Shown: in pieces, positions 8,010-18,500 of the stretch
How the letters are laid out: every line of letters starts with the position of its first letter
Numbering within the stretch: position 1 is the stretch's first letter
Origin: a virus
DNA length: 38,998 bases
Direction: 5' to 3' (one strand)
IMG/VR virus record: IMGVR_UViG_3300046009_008687
Location: 1 to 38,998 of that record
Position numbers and translations under genes: made by a program
The notes under the pieces: model-generated
Database searches by the model: none
Told to the model about the DNA's origin: nothing
What the model saw: the letters and a program-made list of their open reading frames with translations, nothing else

Positions 8010-8632
8010 TGGCCACCACCAAGAAAAAAATATCCGAACAGGTCCAGAGAATCCTAAAGGGGAATCCTGTGATCTCGGCTCGTGTGCACATCAACGACAT
8101 CATGCTACTCGTTGAGCAGGTGGCGAACCAGTTGCTGAAGGCGGAGCACTTCTCGGTCAACATGCCGGCGGGCGACACCGTCCCGAACAACTGCATGATT
8201 TTTTCCTACGATGCCGTTCCTGTCGAAGTATACAAAACCAGCAAAAGCAGATCTAAACTTCCTAGCATACCGGTTAGCCTGCCTCGTAACATGGGCGTAC
8301 TTCACATATCGAAGACCGATACTGTTGATGAGCCGTTCGTTCCTATACCTACTTCGATGTATGGGATTGTGAAGCCTCAGGACATGCTTGGAGACCTCAG
8401 CGGCCTGATCGGCTATGAGGTGGTTGGGTCTGAGGTGATCTACACCAAGAACCTTGTGGGCATGGGTATAAGCTCTGTGTACATGAGGCTGGTTGGGGCG
8501 AATCTTTCCTTGCTGACCGACTATGACATCCTGCCGGTGTCTGCCGACATGGAGGCGCAGATCGTTCAGATGGTCTACAACATGCTCGTTCAGGCCCCGG
8601 CGGCCGACCGGGCGCAAACATCTAAGGACTGA
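8009..8632 (+). CDS. Head-tail connector / ring protein 2
   Basis: A 207-residue protein joined by TAATG to the preceding gene and TGATG to the following one. It has an N-terminal helical segment (SARVHINDIMLLVEQVANQLL), a central beta domain with many Val, Ile and Pro residues, and a C-terminal helix (DMEAQIVQMVYNMLV). The layout parallels its neighbours, as expected for stacked dodecameric or hexameric ring proteins of podovirus tails. No enzyme motif is present. The assignment rests on gene order and fold-like pattern. Confidence 0.55.
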   Translation: MATTKKKISEQVQRILKGNPVISARVHINDIMLLVEQVANQLLKAEHFSVNMPAGDTVPNNCMIFSYDAVPVEVYKTSKSRSKLPSIPVSLPRNMGVLHISKTDTVDEPFVPIPTSMYGIVKPQDMLGDLSGLIGYEVVGSEVIYTKNLVGMGISSVYMRLVGANLSLLTDYDILPVSADMEAQIVQMVYNMLVQAPAADRAQTSKD

Positions 8633-9393
8633 TGAAGACATACTCTCTCGATAAGGTTGTCAGGAATGCACTCTCGGAGAAACAGTATCCGATGCATTTC
8701 TACCTGCAGTTTTTGCAGTACGGCATTGACGGCTTCCGGGAGCTGAACTTCGATGTGCTCCGGAACGTAAAGAGTGTCCGGCTAAATATCAACAGCTACA
8801 AGGCGGCGAAACTTCCTTGCGACTACGTTGACTACATCCGAGTTGGCACAGAGTCCGGGCAGTACATCATCCCTTGGGGCGAGAAGGAGAACTCTTTCAA
8901 CCGCCTGAACAAGGTGAACAGCTCGGGGGTAAAGATTGCATACTCTGACGTAGAGGCATCGGCCGGTCTGCTCCCTAATAACTGGGAGGGGTTCTGGTAC
9001 ACGAACTACATCAATGACAAGGGCGAACACCTTGGCCGCATATTCAACAACTACCCTGCCCACCGGGAGGCTTTTGTTGTCCTGAAGGAAAGGGATGAGA
9101 TCCAGTTTGACACCGGCATCGTCGGATCCACGGTCACCATGGACTACATAACCGACGGCATGTCCGTTGACGCGTGTAACATGGTCCACCCTTACGCTAT
9201 TGATACCATCAAGAAGTACATCTTCTGGAGGTACAAGGAAGCTGGCCGGCACTACAGCCTGCAAGAGCGACAGCTGTGCAAGCAGGAGTACTATAATGCC
9301 GAGCGGATCCTGAGGGCAAGGATGAACTCGATCGATACCATGGACATCCACAGGGTAATGAAGAGGTCCTACGGGCCAACCATTAAGAACTGA
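8632..9393 (+). CDS. Tail adaptor / ring protein 3 (T7 gp11-like position)
   Basis: A 253-residue protein directly upstream of the nozzle gene, with a TGATG junction at each end. The N-terminal helix (YLQFLQYGIDGFRELNFDV) is followed by a Tyr- and Asn-rich beta domain (LPCDYVDYIRVGT), then a C-terminal helical part (HPYAIDTIKKYIFWRYKEAG). The motif in which a cytosolic loop leads to LPxDYVDYxxVG is typical of adaptor or tail-tubular proteins in Bacteroidetes podoviruses. Likely role: the adaptor ring between portal and nozzle. No detectable identity to T7 gp11 is claimed; the parallel is positional. Confidence 0.65.
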   Translation: MKTYSLDKVVRNALSEKQYPMHFYLQFLQYGIDGFRELNFDVLRNVKSVRLNINSYKAAKLPCDYVDYIRVGTESGQYIIPWGEKENSFNRLNKVNSSGVKIAYSDVEASAGLLPNNWEGFWYTNYINDKGEHLGRIFNNYPAHREAFVVLKERDEIQFDTGIVGSTVTMDYITDGMSVDACNMVHPYAIDTIKKYIFWRYKEAGRHYSLQERQLCKQEYYNAERILRARMNSIDTMDIHRVMKRSYGPTIKN

Positions 9394-12300
9394 TGAACAC
9401 AAAGAAGATATTCACCGGCGGGATCAATCAGGATGATGCGCATATTGTCCTGAAAGAGAACGAGTACCTCAACGCGCTCAACGTCCGGGTGGTTACATCC
9501 AAGGACGGCAAGGTAGGTTTTGTGTCCACCATAGAGGGGAACACGCTGAAGCCTGTCACCCTGCCCACCGGCACGAACACCACCATAGGTGTCTGCGAGG
9601 ATACGCCACGGCTGAGACTATTCTTCTTCAATAAGAACAGCTCGGGGGCCCACGGCATTTACTGCTACGACTCTTCTGCGAATACGGTGTACACGGTCCT
9701 CCTGAGCTCCTCTGTAACAGGCGGACTGTCCTTTGACAAGCTGATCACTTCTGCATCTGTCATTGGCGACCTGCTCTACTGGACGGACGGAGTCAACCCT
9801 CCCCGAAGGATCAATGTCGAGGCGGGGATCAAGTTGAACCATCCGGCATACACCACAGTTGTTGCACAATATGCAACACCTGTCGCCCAGTCGGTGATCA
9901 CCGTCGTCCGCAACCAGCCGGCGTACCCTTTGACTGTTGAGAAGGTCGTGGTTACATCGGCAACATATCCGAATAACTTCGTCAAGGACGAGGCTTTCCA
10001 GTTTGCGTACAGGTTTGTGTACCGGGACGGGGAGGTTAGCGCCTTCTCGCACTGGTCAAAGCTTGTCAACTTCAACACTAATCAGGAGACGACTGATAGT
10101 AAAAGAGCTATCGATGTAACGGTTCCTGTTGCTCAGGCCATACCTCAGGACGTAAAAAGAATCGAGGTCGCTGTCAGGTACTATCTGGACGGCCGGATGT
10201 TTATCATCAAAAGGTTCTCAACATTCACGGCGCCGATAACCTTCAGGTTCTTCAACGACTTTGTAGGTCTGGCGGTCGACGATGCTACCGCCATCAAGCA
10301 GTACGATCCGGTTCCGCTCAAGTCTGCGGCCCTTGAGATCGCCCGGGACAGACTGTTCTTGGCGAACAATACTGAAGGGTACGACACTCCGGCCACGACT
10401 TCTTTGTCTAGGTCTTTGGTCATATCCGACTCTGGCGCTACGAACACAACGCCTGCCACTTGGTACCGGCTTGAGTTCAAGGTGATCAGCAGTAACATAA
10501 CATATGTCGTGTACGTTCTGGACATACCCGGCATTGTAGACAAGGGGTACTACAGGACCAATCCGATCACAACTACACCCCCGACCTCTCCCACCACGTC
10601 GTGGGTTGGAAAGGCGTTTATCGGTCCAGACTATGAGGACTTGGTTGCGTACATCGAGGGAGAGTACGGGGTGTCTGAGTTTATTAACTTCTCCAACTTC
10701 TTGGACGTCACCGTCACAGGTGTTCCGTCCGGGCAGATCATATCTCTGAATGGCGCCACCGGATTTAAGAGTGCTGCGTTTTACAGGATGGGTGTTGTGT
10801 TCTACGACGAGGCCGGCCGGAAGTGCGGGGTGGTCACAAATGACAACCTCAAGCTTATCACTCCGGATCGGGGGTACACCCTTGGCAGTTACGTTACCGG
10901 TGTGAACTGGTCTCTTTCAAACAATGCCGACCCTGTGGTTCGTCAGGCTGAGATTCCGTCATGGGCCAGACACTACTCTATTGTGATGACAAAATGTCTT
11001 CGCACTAGTTTCTTCATGCAGCTCTTGGCTGACTCGTTCAAGTATGTATCCAAGAATCCAACCACCGGAGAATACACCGAGCAGGCTTCATACAGCGCAA
11101 CACACTTTGGATGTCTTATAAGCATAAAGTCACTGTTCAGTATCGGGTATGGGTACACATACCAAGAAGGCGACATTATCAAATTGTACCCAAATTCAGG
11201 GACGCCCGTAAGCCTAAACATAAAGGATACATGGGGTGAGTATGTGGTGTGCGACCTCACGAACCTGACCGGTGTGGCAAATCTGCTATACGAAATCTAT
11301 ACACCACTGCTCTCTACGTTCGACGATGTCTACTACGAGAAGGGTGACGTGTACGCCATAAACAATCCCGGCGCGTCCACCCGGGCATACTCAACCCTGA
11401 CCGGAACCATTGAGGGTGACATCTATCTGGTGCAGCGCCAGAGATCCACGCCGGATCCATACTTGGTTGAGGCAATGAGCCCTAACGATTTCAAGTGGAA
11501 GTACTGGAACGTTAACACCGGCCGGACAAACACGGTAACAACATCCGGCCAAACCCGGAAGTCGACCAACATCAGGTTCAGCGGCGTGATCATACTCGGG
11601 ACAGAAACTAACGGGTTGTCAACGTTTGAGATACTTGATGACACATCCCTGCCGTACGAGATGGGCGACCTGAACAGAATCATCCTTACGTCGAAGACGC
11701 AGGGAGAGGGTACTGTCATGCTGGCCATCGGCAAGCACGAGACGGCTTCGGTTTACCTAGGAGAAACCCGGGTGTTCGACAATTCCGGATCATCCTTCTT
11801 GGCGAAGAGCTCGGGGGTCATAGGAACGGTCAACGTGCTCAAGGGCTCCTACGGGACAATCAACCCTGAGAGTGCTGTGGAGTGGATGGGTGCAGTGTAC
11901 TGGTTCGATGCAAACAAGGGTTCTGTGGTCAGGTATGACGCAAACGGACTCTTCCCTATATCGGCGTACAAGATGATGAACTACTTCCGGAAGGTAGGCG
12001 CTGACGCCCTTTCCGGTAAACCGGTACTTGCCGGATTCGATCCATACCATGGAGAGTATCTGATCATGTCGCCAATGAGTACTGTGTACCCCCAGTCTGA
12101 GCTCTTGGCTGACATGGAGTACGCAAGCACCTCTTATTCTGAGTTGCCGATAGACATAAGTGGCCTGAATCCCGGGGGCGTCTACAAGTGTTCGTCTACC
12201 GGTGTCAACGTGTCTTTTTTTTACAAGGGCATCAGTATCCCGGACGGGGTATTTTTCTACGACGGAGACACCAAGACCATAGAGGGCATTCCTTTAGGTC

Positions 12301-12923
12301 CCGGATCATTCCAGATATCAATCAAGGAGATCGAGCGAAACCTGTACGCCGGGTATGATGGCGTTGGCGGTGTGCACGCGTTCCAGCCAATGATAGACCG
12401 GTGGACGTCCATGTATAGCTTCCGTCCGGAGTACATGGGTATGGTGGCAAATCAGCTTGTTACCTTCAAGGGCGGCAAGCCATACGTTCACAATTCGCAA
12501 ACGGCGAATAATTTCTACGGCGTTCAGTACGACTCTTCGGTTTCTCTGGTGCACACAGAGGCGCAGAATGTAACCAAGAGGTACTACGCGATCCATGTAG
12601 AGGGAGACACTCCGAACGTGATTCATGTAAGGACAGAGGTGCCTGTCGTACAGAGCAGCGACATCAGGTCCACGTCGTTCGATCAACGTACAAGGATGGA
12701 CGGAGACTTCCGTGTGAATGAGGGTGTGAGCTATGCGTCAATCCTTCGAGACCGGCTGAGTCCAAATATCAATGGGACTTACGACGAGAAGCTTATGGTC
12801 GGTGATGATATTTCCGGAGAGGTTGGTCTATTTACGATCATATACAAGAAGCCTACAACTAGAAAAGCGCTGAAACTTTTCAATATCGGATTCATTCTCA
12901 GCAGAGGTCATACAATCGAGTAA
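9393..12923 (+). CDS. Large tail nozzle / stabilisation protein (T7 gp12 or muzzle-like)
   Basis: A 1176-residue, beta-rich, Tyr/Thr/Gly-rich protein without signal or membrane segment. The N-terminus (FTGGINQDDAHIVLKENEY) and repeated propeller-like strands (LLYWTDGVNPPRRINVEAG near residues 127-145, VYWFDANKGSVVRYDANG near 832-849) resemble nozzle/stabilisation proteins of podoviruses and crAss-like phages (T7 gp12, P22 gp10, muzzle). In that family, subunits form the distal tube of the short tail. The size, about 1200 residues, fits the larger Bacteroidetes versions. It follows three connector-like genes and precedes the ejection block. The class is well supported by motif and synteny; the oligomeric state is inferred. 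Confidence 0.75.
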   Translation: MNTKKIFTGGINQDDAHIVLKENEYLNALNVRVVTSKDGKVGFVSTIEGNTLKPVTLPTGTNTTIGVCEDTPRLRLFFFNKNSSGAHGIYCYDSSANTVYTVLLSSSVTGGLSFDKLITSASVIGDLLYWTDGVNPPRRINVEAGIKLNHPAYTTVVAQYATPVAQSVITVVRNQPAYPLTVEKVVVTSATYPNNFVKDEAFQFAYRFVYRDGEVSAFSHWSKLVNFNTNQETTDSKRAIDVTVPVAQAIPQDVKRIEVAVRYYLDGRMFIIKRFSTFTAPITFRFFNDFVGLAVDDATAIKQYDPVPLKSAALEIARDRLFLANNTEGYDTPATTSLSRSLVISDSGATNTTPATWYRLEFKVISSNITYVVYVLDIPGIVDKGYYRTNPITTTPPTSPTTSWVGKAFIGPDYEDLVAYIEGEYGVSEFINFSNFLDVTVTGVPSGQIISLNGATGFKSAAFYRMGVVFYDEAGRKCGVVTNDNLKLITPDRGYTLGSYVTGVNWSLSNNADPVVRQAEIPSWARHYSIVMTKCLRTSFFMQLLADSFKYVSKNPTTGEYTEQASYSATHFGCLISIKSLFSIGYGYTYQEGDIIKLYPNSGTPVSLNIKDTWGEYVVCDLTNLTGVANLLYEIYTPLLSTFDDVYYEKGDVYAINNPGASTRAYSTLTGTIEGDIYLVQRQRSTPDPYLVEAMSPNDFKWKYWNVNTGRTNTVTTSGQTRKSTNIRFSGVIILGTETNGLSTFEILDDTSLPYEMGDLNRIILTSKTQGEGTVMLAIGKHETASVYLGETRVFDNSGSSFLAKSSGVIGTVNVLKGSYGTINPESAVEWMGAVYWFDANKGSVVRYDANGLFPISAYKMMNYFRKVGADALSGKPVLAGFDPYHGEYLIMSPMSTVYPQSELLADMEYASTSYSELPIDISGLNPGGVYKCSSTGVNVSFFYKGISIPDGVFFYDGDTKTIEGIPLGPGSFQISIKEIERNLYAGYDGVGGVHAFQPMIDRWTSMYSFRPEYMGMVANQLVTFKGGKPYVHNSQTANNFYGVQYDSSVSLVHTEAQNVTKRYYAIHVEGDTPNVIHVRTEVPVVQSSDIRSTSFDQRTRMDGDFRVNEGVSYASILRDRLSPNINGTYDEKLMVGDDISGEVGLFTIIYKKPTTRKALKLFNIGFILSRGHTIE

Positions 12924-12929
12924 TATCGA

Positions 12930-12937
12930 TAAATTTG
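12930..12937 (+). promoter_or_regulatory. Bacteroidetes-type -7 element, possibly giving a leaderless mRNA
   Basis: TAAATTTG lies between the nozzle stop and the next ATG at 12942, only 4 bases away. If used, transcription would start at or just after the first codon, so the mRNA would be nearly leaderless. The -33 region is not convincing. Confidence 0.45.
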
Positions 12938-12941
12938 TGTA

Positions 12942-13355
12942 ATGCTAACAGAGGTCAGACAGGCGTTTGATGGTGACGAGGACATATTCAAGTTCTTCGA
13001 TCCGACGGCGAAAGTCAAAACGTACGATGACGTTGTTGCAAATGTGGTGGATAAGATGTTTGAGTACGCCATGGAGTATCAGGTTCGGTTTGTGTCGATG
13101 GATCGGGGGTATGTATTCACAGCCGGCGACAATGTTCTTGTAAGCTTTGGGCTGGCTCCTGAACGCAGAAACAAAGAAGGATTGACCGAGCTTTGGGATA
13201 ACATAAAGAGTAATCTTAAGAACCCGTTCTGCTGCTCTTTATGGGCGAAGAACACAAGGGCGATAGAATGGCTGAAGCGGTGCGGGATGGAACAGGTGGA
13301 CGTCGCTGAATTTAATGGACACGAAATTATAACACTATGCCACTCGGAGGATTAG
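12942..13355 (+). CDS. GNAT-fold protein, T7 gp13-like position
   Basis: A 137-residue protein whose C-terminal half has the acetyltransferase-like pattern SLWAKNTRAIEWLKRCGMEQV, matching the GNAT motif B region (acetyl-CoA site and the N-x-x-A-x-x-x-L/W helix). The N-terminal half has helices and a beta hairpin. In T7-like phages, gp13 sits at this position, between nozzle and inner core proteins, and has a GNAT-like fold. Here too it is followed by a Gln/Ala-rich gp14-like protein. Whether it has enzymatic activity or is purely an assembly factor cannot be told. It overlaps the next gene by 19 bases. Confidence 0.65.
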   Translation: MLTEVRQAFDGDEDIFKFFDPTAKVKTYDDVVANVVDKMFEYAMEYQVRFVSMDRGYVFTAGDNVLVSFGLAPERRNKEGLTELWDNIKSNLKNPFCCSLWAKNTRAIEWLKRCGMEQVDVAEFNGHEIITLCHSED

Positions 13356-14128
13356 TAGTAGCGGGGATAGGATCCGCAATCGGTATCGGCAAAGGTATTG
13401 CTGACCTTTCCCGGGCAAAGAAGATAAAGCCTCAGTATAACCCGTTTGAGATAAGCGAGTCAGCCAAGCGTATGCAGGGTCTGGCTCAGGCGCAGCTCAA
13501 TGCTCGTGCCCCCGGAGCTGCGGCTCGGGAGAGATCTATTCAAGGCAGTCAGGCCCAAACGCTTGGCGCCGTTGGTCGTGGAGCAAGAGACTCTGCCAGT
13601 GCTCTCCAGATGGCCGCTGTCGCTCAGGCGCAGGCAGGTCGGGAGCAGGCACAGATGCAGGACATGGACGCGCAGTACTATCAGTCGGCCCTCGGTCGTC
13701 TGTTTGGTGCTGAGCAGAACATGCAGCAGCAGGAGGCCATGAAGTACCAAGAAGACTTCCGGAAGTATCAGATGGATACACAGATGAAGGAAGCGCTTAG
13801 GAGCGAAGGCTTCCAAGGTATTGTGGGCGGACTGCAGAATGCCGGAGGGATGATGATGGCTGCCGGCAGTGGGCCGAATGCTTTCCTAGGGAAGACTGGG
13901 GGAGGCCAAGGTCAGCCATCATTAATGTCTCAGGGCGCTCAGATGTTTGGTGTGACGCCAGACCAAGCATCATTCAGGAGTCCTATCGCGGGAAACGATT
14001 CTTATGTAAATCCGTCTTTAGGGTTTGCAGCAATAAACAACACTCGTACTCCTTCCGGATTCCCAATGCAGAACATGCAGAATCAGCCGCCCGGGTACAC
14101 CAATTACTTTCAGCAAAGATACCGATAA
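13337..14128 (+). CDS. Internal virion / ejection protein (T7 gp14-like)
   Basis: A 263-residue protein. The N-terminus is hydrophobic and glycine-rich (LVVAGIGSAIGIGKGIADL). A long Ala/Gln-rich helical region follows (about residues 45-165, with QMAAVAQAQAGREQAQMQD), then a Gly/Met-rich flexible segment and a Pro/Asn-rich tail. This profile fits the small inner-core protein that inserts into the outer membrane during T7-like DNA ejection (gp14). The gene is first in a run of three (14132 and 15552 follow), matching the 14-15-16 order. The assignment is from composition and synteny; direct sequence identity is not evident. Confidence 0.68.
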   Translation: MPLGGLVVAGIGSAIGIGKGIADLSRAKKIKPQYNPFEISESAKRMQGLAQAQLNARAPGAAARERSIQGSQAQTLGAVGRGARDSASALQMAAVAQAQAGREQAQMQDMDAQYYQSALGRLFGAEQNMQQQEAMKYQEDFRKYQMDTQMKEALRSEGFQGIVGGLQNAGGMMMAAGSGPNAFLGKTGGGQGQPSLMSQGAQMFGVTPDQASFRSPIAGNDSYVNPSLGFAAINNTRTPSGFPMQNMQNQPPGYTNYFQQRYR

Positions 14129-14131
14129 CAC

Positions 14132-15541
14132 ATGCCAGCATACGTCAAGTCAGTCAGGTACAGCGAGACGCCCACAAGCATTCTACTTCAGAATGCACAG
14201 CAGGAGCGTCAGCAGCAGATGCTCATGCAGAAAGCCGCCATGGAGGATGACAAGGCGAGACGTGCCATACCCATGGGTCTTGCCAATCAGCTCAAGAACA
14301 TGGACGCTGACGTTATCAACAACGAGCTTGTCCAGAACGTGACGGATCTTGTTGAGCTTGAGCGCAGTGGCGCATCACTCACAGATCTTCAGGCTGAGGC
14401 GGCAAAGCGTCTTGCCAGCGTATCCTCAAAGTCTCAGGCGGTAAAGCAATATAAACTTCAGGTTCAGAACTCCCTAAAGGACATTAGCAATAAGTTTGCT
14501 GTTGACAAGAGCAGGCTGAACGATCTTGCTGCCGCCCATCTTGCGTTGAACATAAATAATATCGATCAGCTCGGGAGTGGATATGATTTTGTAGAGAAGA
14601 CACTGCAAACCCCAGACTTGGTTGTCGACCGGCGTGCTGGCACCAGTCTGCTTCAGAGCATTGTGAAAACGGCGCCTAAGTTCTCCATGGAGAATGTGGT
14701 AACTTCCGATCCATCCGGAACCAAGAAGCTTGTTTCTGGGGCGGAGGCAAAGATGCCGGCGTGGTATCGCATTAAGGAAACCAAGGACCCCCGGACCGGC
14801 CTCCCATCCTTCCGGCCGGAACTGAAACTGTCTGCTGACGGCGCCATCGATGAGACGGTGTTCAACCAGTTCTACAACTATGCTGAAGGTGCTGATGATT
14901 TCCGGGCAAGGATGACTATTGATGCCGGCGCTGCGGATGTTGTTAGAGAGATGAACAAAGGTAAGAACCCCGGCGACCCGGGATATCTTGACAAGAACGA
15001 TGCCGGAACAATGATGCTTGCCAAGCGCAAATACCTTACGTCATTCCTGCAAGCCATGTCAGCCCCTGACTTGAGTGTTGCCTCTACTGTTGATGCAAAT
15101 GCACCAAGGGTGGGCAAAGGCGGCGGAGCAACTGGCGGAGCTATAAAGCTTGGAATGTATGACCGGATGAAATCTATTGCTGCCAACTCTGCAGATAAAG
15201 GGATAGTGCAGCTGAACCAGATGGAAGCCGGCGATCAAGAGTACGTTTTGGATGTGATGTCCGGAACTCTCGGCCGGAAGCCTAATGCATCCGAGATTGA
15301 TATTCGCCTGCAGCCTGACGGCAACTTTACTGTTGTGGCGCAAAAGGATTTGAGAGGGTCGGATAATAAGCTCATGTTTAAAAGAGGACAAGCCCTTGGA
15401 TCCATGTCTGCCGATCAGATAGAGATTGCGGAGGCCGGCCGGGTCGGGGGTGTTAAACTCAAAAGGGAAGTAGCTCAGAAGCAGGCGGATCAGCCAGCCC
15501 CACCAAAGACAACAGGTAAGAAGAAGATTGCAGGATTTTAA
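14132..15541 (+). CDS. Internal virion / ejection protein (T7 gp15-like position)
   Basis: A 469-residue, largely alpha-helical soluble protein starting three bases after the previous stop. The N-terminal 130 residues are Gln/Lys-rich helices (QQERQQQMLMQKAAMEDD, KQYKLQVQNSLKDISNK). The middle is mixed. A flexible Gly-rich linker (GKGGGATGGAIK) near residue 330 precedes a C-terminal domain, and the end is Lys-rich (PAPPKTTGKKKIAGF). It lies between gp14-like and giant gp16-like genes, consistent with the periplasmic-tube inner-core protein. No catalytic motifs. It begins a contiguous transcription unit with the giant gene 10 bases downstream. Confidence 0.65.
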   Translation: MPAYVKSVRYSETPTSILLQNAQQERQQQMLMQKAAMEDDKARRAIPMGLANQLKNMDADVINNELVQNVTDLVELERSGASLTDLQAEAAKRLASVSSKSQAVKQYKLQVQNSLKDISNKFAVDKSRLNDLAAAHLALNINNIDQLGSGYDFVEKTLQTPDLVVDRRAGTSLLQSIVKTAPKFSMENVVTSDPSGTKKLVSGAEAKMPAWYRIKETKDPRTGLPSFRPELKLSADGAIDETVFNQFYNYAEGADDFRARMTIDAGAADVVREMNKGKNPGDPGYLDKNDAGTMMLAKRKYLTSFLQAMSAPDLSVASTVDANAPRVGKGGGATGGAIKLGMYDRMKSIAANSADKGIVQLNQMEAGDQEYVLDVMSGTLGRKPNASEIDIRLQPDGNFTVVAQKDLRGSDNKLMFKRGQALGSMSADQIEIAEAGRVGGVKLKREVAQKQADQPAPPKTTGKKKIAGF

Positions 15542-15551
15542 AAAATAGCTC

Positions 15552-18500
15552 ATGCCGGTATCTAGCGATAAGCTCAAGGTTTTGTACGATGCAGTGTCAG
15601 CAGACTATGACCTCGGAACCATAGACGACTTCAAGGCCAAGCTTAGCGACCCGACAAAGCGGAAGTCTTTCTTCGAGGGTGTAGGCGCCGAGTACGATCT
15701 CGGCAAGGACATCAACGACTTTGAGTCGAAGCTTGGTTTTAAAAAAAAAGATGGTGGAGTGGTTTCTTCCCCGTCTATGGAATCACCATTACCTTCTCCA
15801 TCAGTTGGCATAGACCCAGCGGAGATACAAAAAAGGTACGATCGGGTAGGAAAAGGAAGGACGTATTTAAATGAGCTTATAGACAAGAAGCGTACGGAGC
15901 TCCCGGACTTTGCTCCGATGGCGACCGACTTCGTTCGGTCTGCCGCCCAGTTCAACGAGGCCGGCAAAAAAGCTGAGCGTACAAATCTGGTGTACGACTT
16001 TTTCGACAAGAACTTTGACGTCAACACCAACGACAACACCCGGGATGCATTCATAAGCAGCCAATACGCCGGAACATACTTCTCTGAATCCCCCGACCTC
16101 AAGTACGAGTATGACAGATCTGACATGAAGTCGATGTTGACTCCTCGTCAGTTCAGCGGACTCAAGTCCTTGTCATTCGGGAAGCAATCAGAGTATGGAG
16201 AGGCAATCAAAAAGCTGTCCGATCCGAATGTAGGCGAAGCGGAGAAGAGCGTTATAAAGCTTGAGCTGGACAAGATCGGCGTCGGAATTGACAAGGACGC
16301 TGCCGCTGCTATGGTCAACCAAGGCGTAAACAGCGACATTGCTACCCAGATATTTTCCAAGGCAAAGGCAGATGAGCCACTCATCGAGGAGTCGCTTCGA
16401 AATGTCGACTACGAGAATCCGTACTCAATCCGCACATTCAAGAATGTAATCAAGGGCGCTACAGAGAGAGGGTATCTTGTTGGCGAACGTGCCGACTTGG
16501 TTACCGCCACGGCAGAAGAGACTGGGATAGATGTCGATCGGCTCGCGTACCTGCAGGGGGAGCTTAAGAACTCAAAGGCGTCAAAGGCTTACGAGCAGTT
16601 CTCTGAGAATCCGTCATTCGAGAACTTCAAGAAGGCGCCCATCGGGATCATGCTCGAGTTGAGTCTAGAGAGTCTTGCTGCACTATACACGCATGGAGCC
16701 TCAAGGATGGCCGCCGGCGCAGCTACTGGTGCAGCGGTAGGGTCGGTCCTTCCCGGGGCGGGAACGGCTGCCGGAGCGTCTTACGGAACCATATCCGGGA
16801 TGGGTCTCGCGTCCCTTAATCTTGAATACTCGTCATCAATACTTGAAGGGCTTGATGCCATCGGCGTAAATACTGCCGATCCGGAAGCGCTTCGGTCTGC
16901 GTTTGCCAGCGAGGAGACGATGTCTAAACTGAAAAGAACTGCATACGCCAAGTCCATCCCTGTGGCCGTCTTCGACATGCTCAGCGCAGGCATTGCCGGC
17001 AAGATCGTAACCAAACCTGCTAAGACTGTTCTTGGTAAGGTTGCGGGTGGTGTTGCTGAGATGGGGGTTCAGGCTGCTGCCGGCATGGCGGGTGAAGCTG
17101 CAGGACAGTTGGCTGCAGAGGGAAGGATATACGCTCCGAACGCGGTTCTACTTGAAGGCCTCGGAGAGCTTGGCCCGGGCGTCATCGAGGTGGCGTACGG
17201 ATCCATGGTGGAGTCCGCCAAGCGCAATCGACCAATAGCCAAGGCGGATGCCGTGAATGTAGTGGCATCTGGCCAGCAAGAGACTGTGAGGCAGAACGTG
17301 GATGCAGAGGTGAAGGCTGGGACCATGTCTCAGGAGCAGGCGAATGTTGTAAAGGAGGAGATTGCGAAGACGGAGGTGTCTGTCGCTAAGATTCCGGACG
17401 ACCTTTCTGTTGACGCTAAGTCGCAGATAGTAGAATTGATAGAGAAGAAGTCAGAACTTTCTGCCAAGGCTAAGACCCTTGATGACGCATTCAAGCAGGA
17501 CGTTGAAACCCAGATTGCAGACGTTGATCAACAAATAATTCAAATCACTCAAAACGATAGAAATGCCACTGTACAAAGCCAAGTCGAACAGCAAGCAGGA
17601 CCTGCAGAAGGCGGTGTCCAAGAACGTCCGGGAGTTGATGGCGGACAACAAGAAGTCGGGCAAGGAGCGGGGCAACAAGGGCAAGCTCCGGTCACGCAGC
17701 CAGATACTGGCAATCGCGTACTCAGCAGCCAAGAAGAAGTAGATCTCGCCGGCGAGCTGAGGGGTGAACTGCGTCAGGACTTCCAGCCAATCATAGACAG
17801 GGCGGCACAGTCGCTGCAGGCGGCCAACGTCCAGTTCGAAGTATTGGACGACGCTGAGTTTACAGCGCGTGTCGGACAGTCAGCAGAGGGCGCCTTTATG
17901 ACTGTAGGAAATGATGGAAAGATTCTGCTGAACAGGCAGAAGATGGAGCAGGCAGATCCCGGGGTAATCATCTGGCATGAGTCAGCGCACCCGGTGATGA
18001 ACACCATACGGAACACCGATAAACCATTGTACGACCGTATGGTCACCGGCCTTAAGCAGGTCGCCCAGCGTAGTCCGGAACTTCAGCGTGCTCTTGAGTT
18101 CGGCAAACAGTATGGAGCCAAGCTTAGGGAAGCAGGTCGGGGGGATGCAGAGGCTATCGCTCTGGAGGATGATGAATCTATCGTTGAGTCGATCGCCATG
18201 ATCGCTGCCGACGACAAGCTCATGGCATCTCTGCCTACAAGCGTCAAGCAGACCCTCATCGACTTCGTTAACTACATAGCCAAGGCGCTTGGCATTAAGG
18301 GTCGCGTGACCAACACTGCATCCGCAGACTTCCGTCGCACTGCCCAGCAGATTGCTACAGCGCTAAAGGAAGGCCGGGACATATCGGAGATTGTGGGAGC
18401 GGAGAATGTGGGTGAGATCCACGCTGCTCTTGCCGGCGGAATAACAGACCTGAATGGGAATCCGACAGACGTATCGACAGCGCAGTTCAAGATTTCCGGG

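Noticed and set aside
7317-12923. Assignment to the crAss-like phages
   Set aside because: The nozzle and ring proteins resemble crAss-like ones in type, but the hallmark giant RNA polymerase and capsid genes are not visible, and the T7-like ejection block points elsewhere. Left open.
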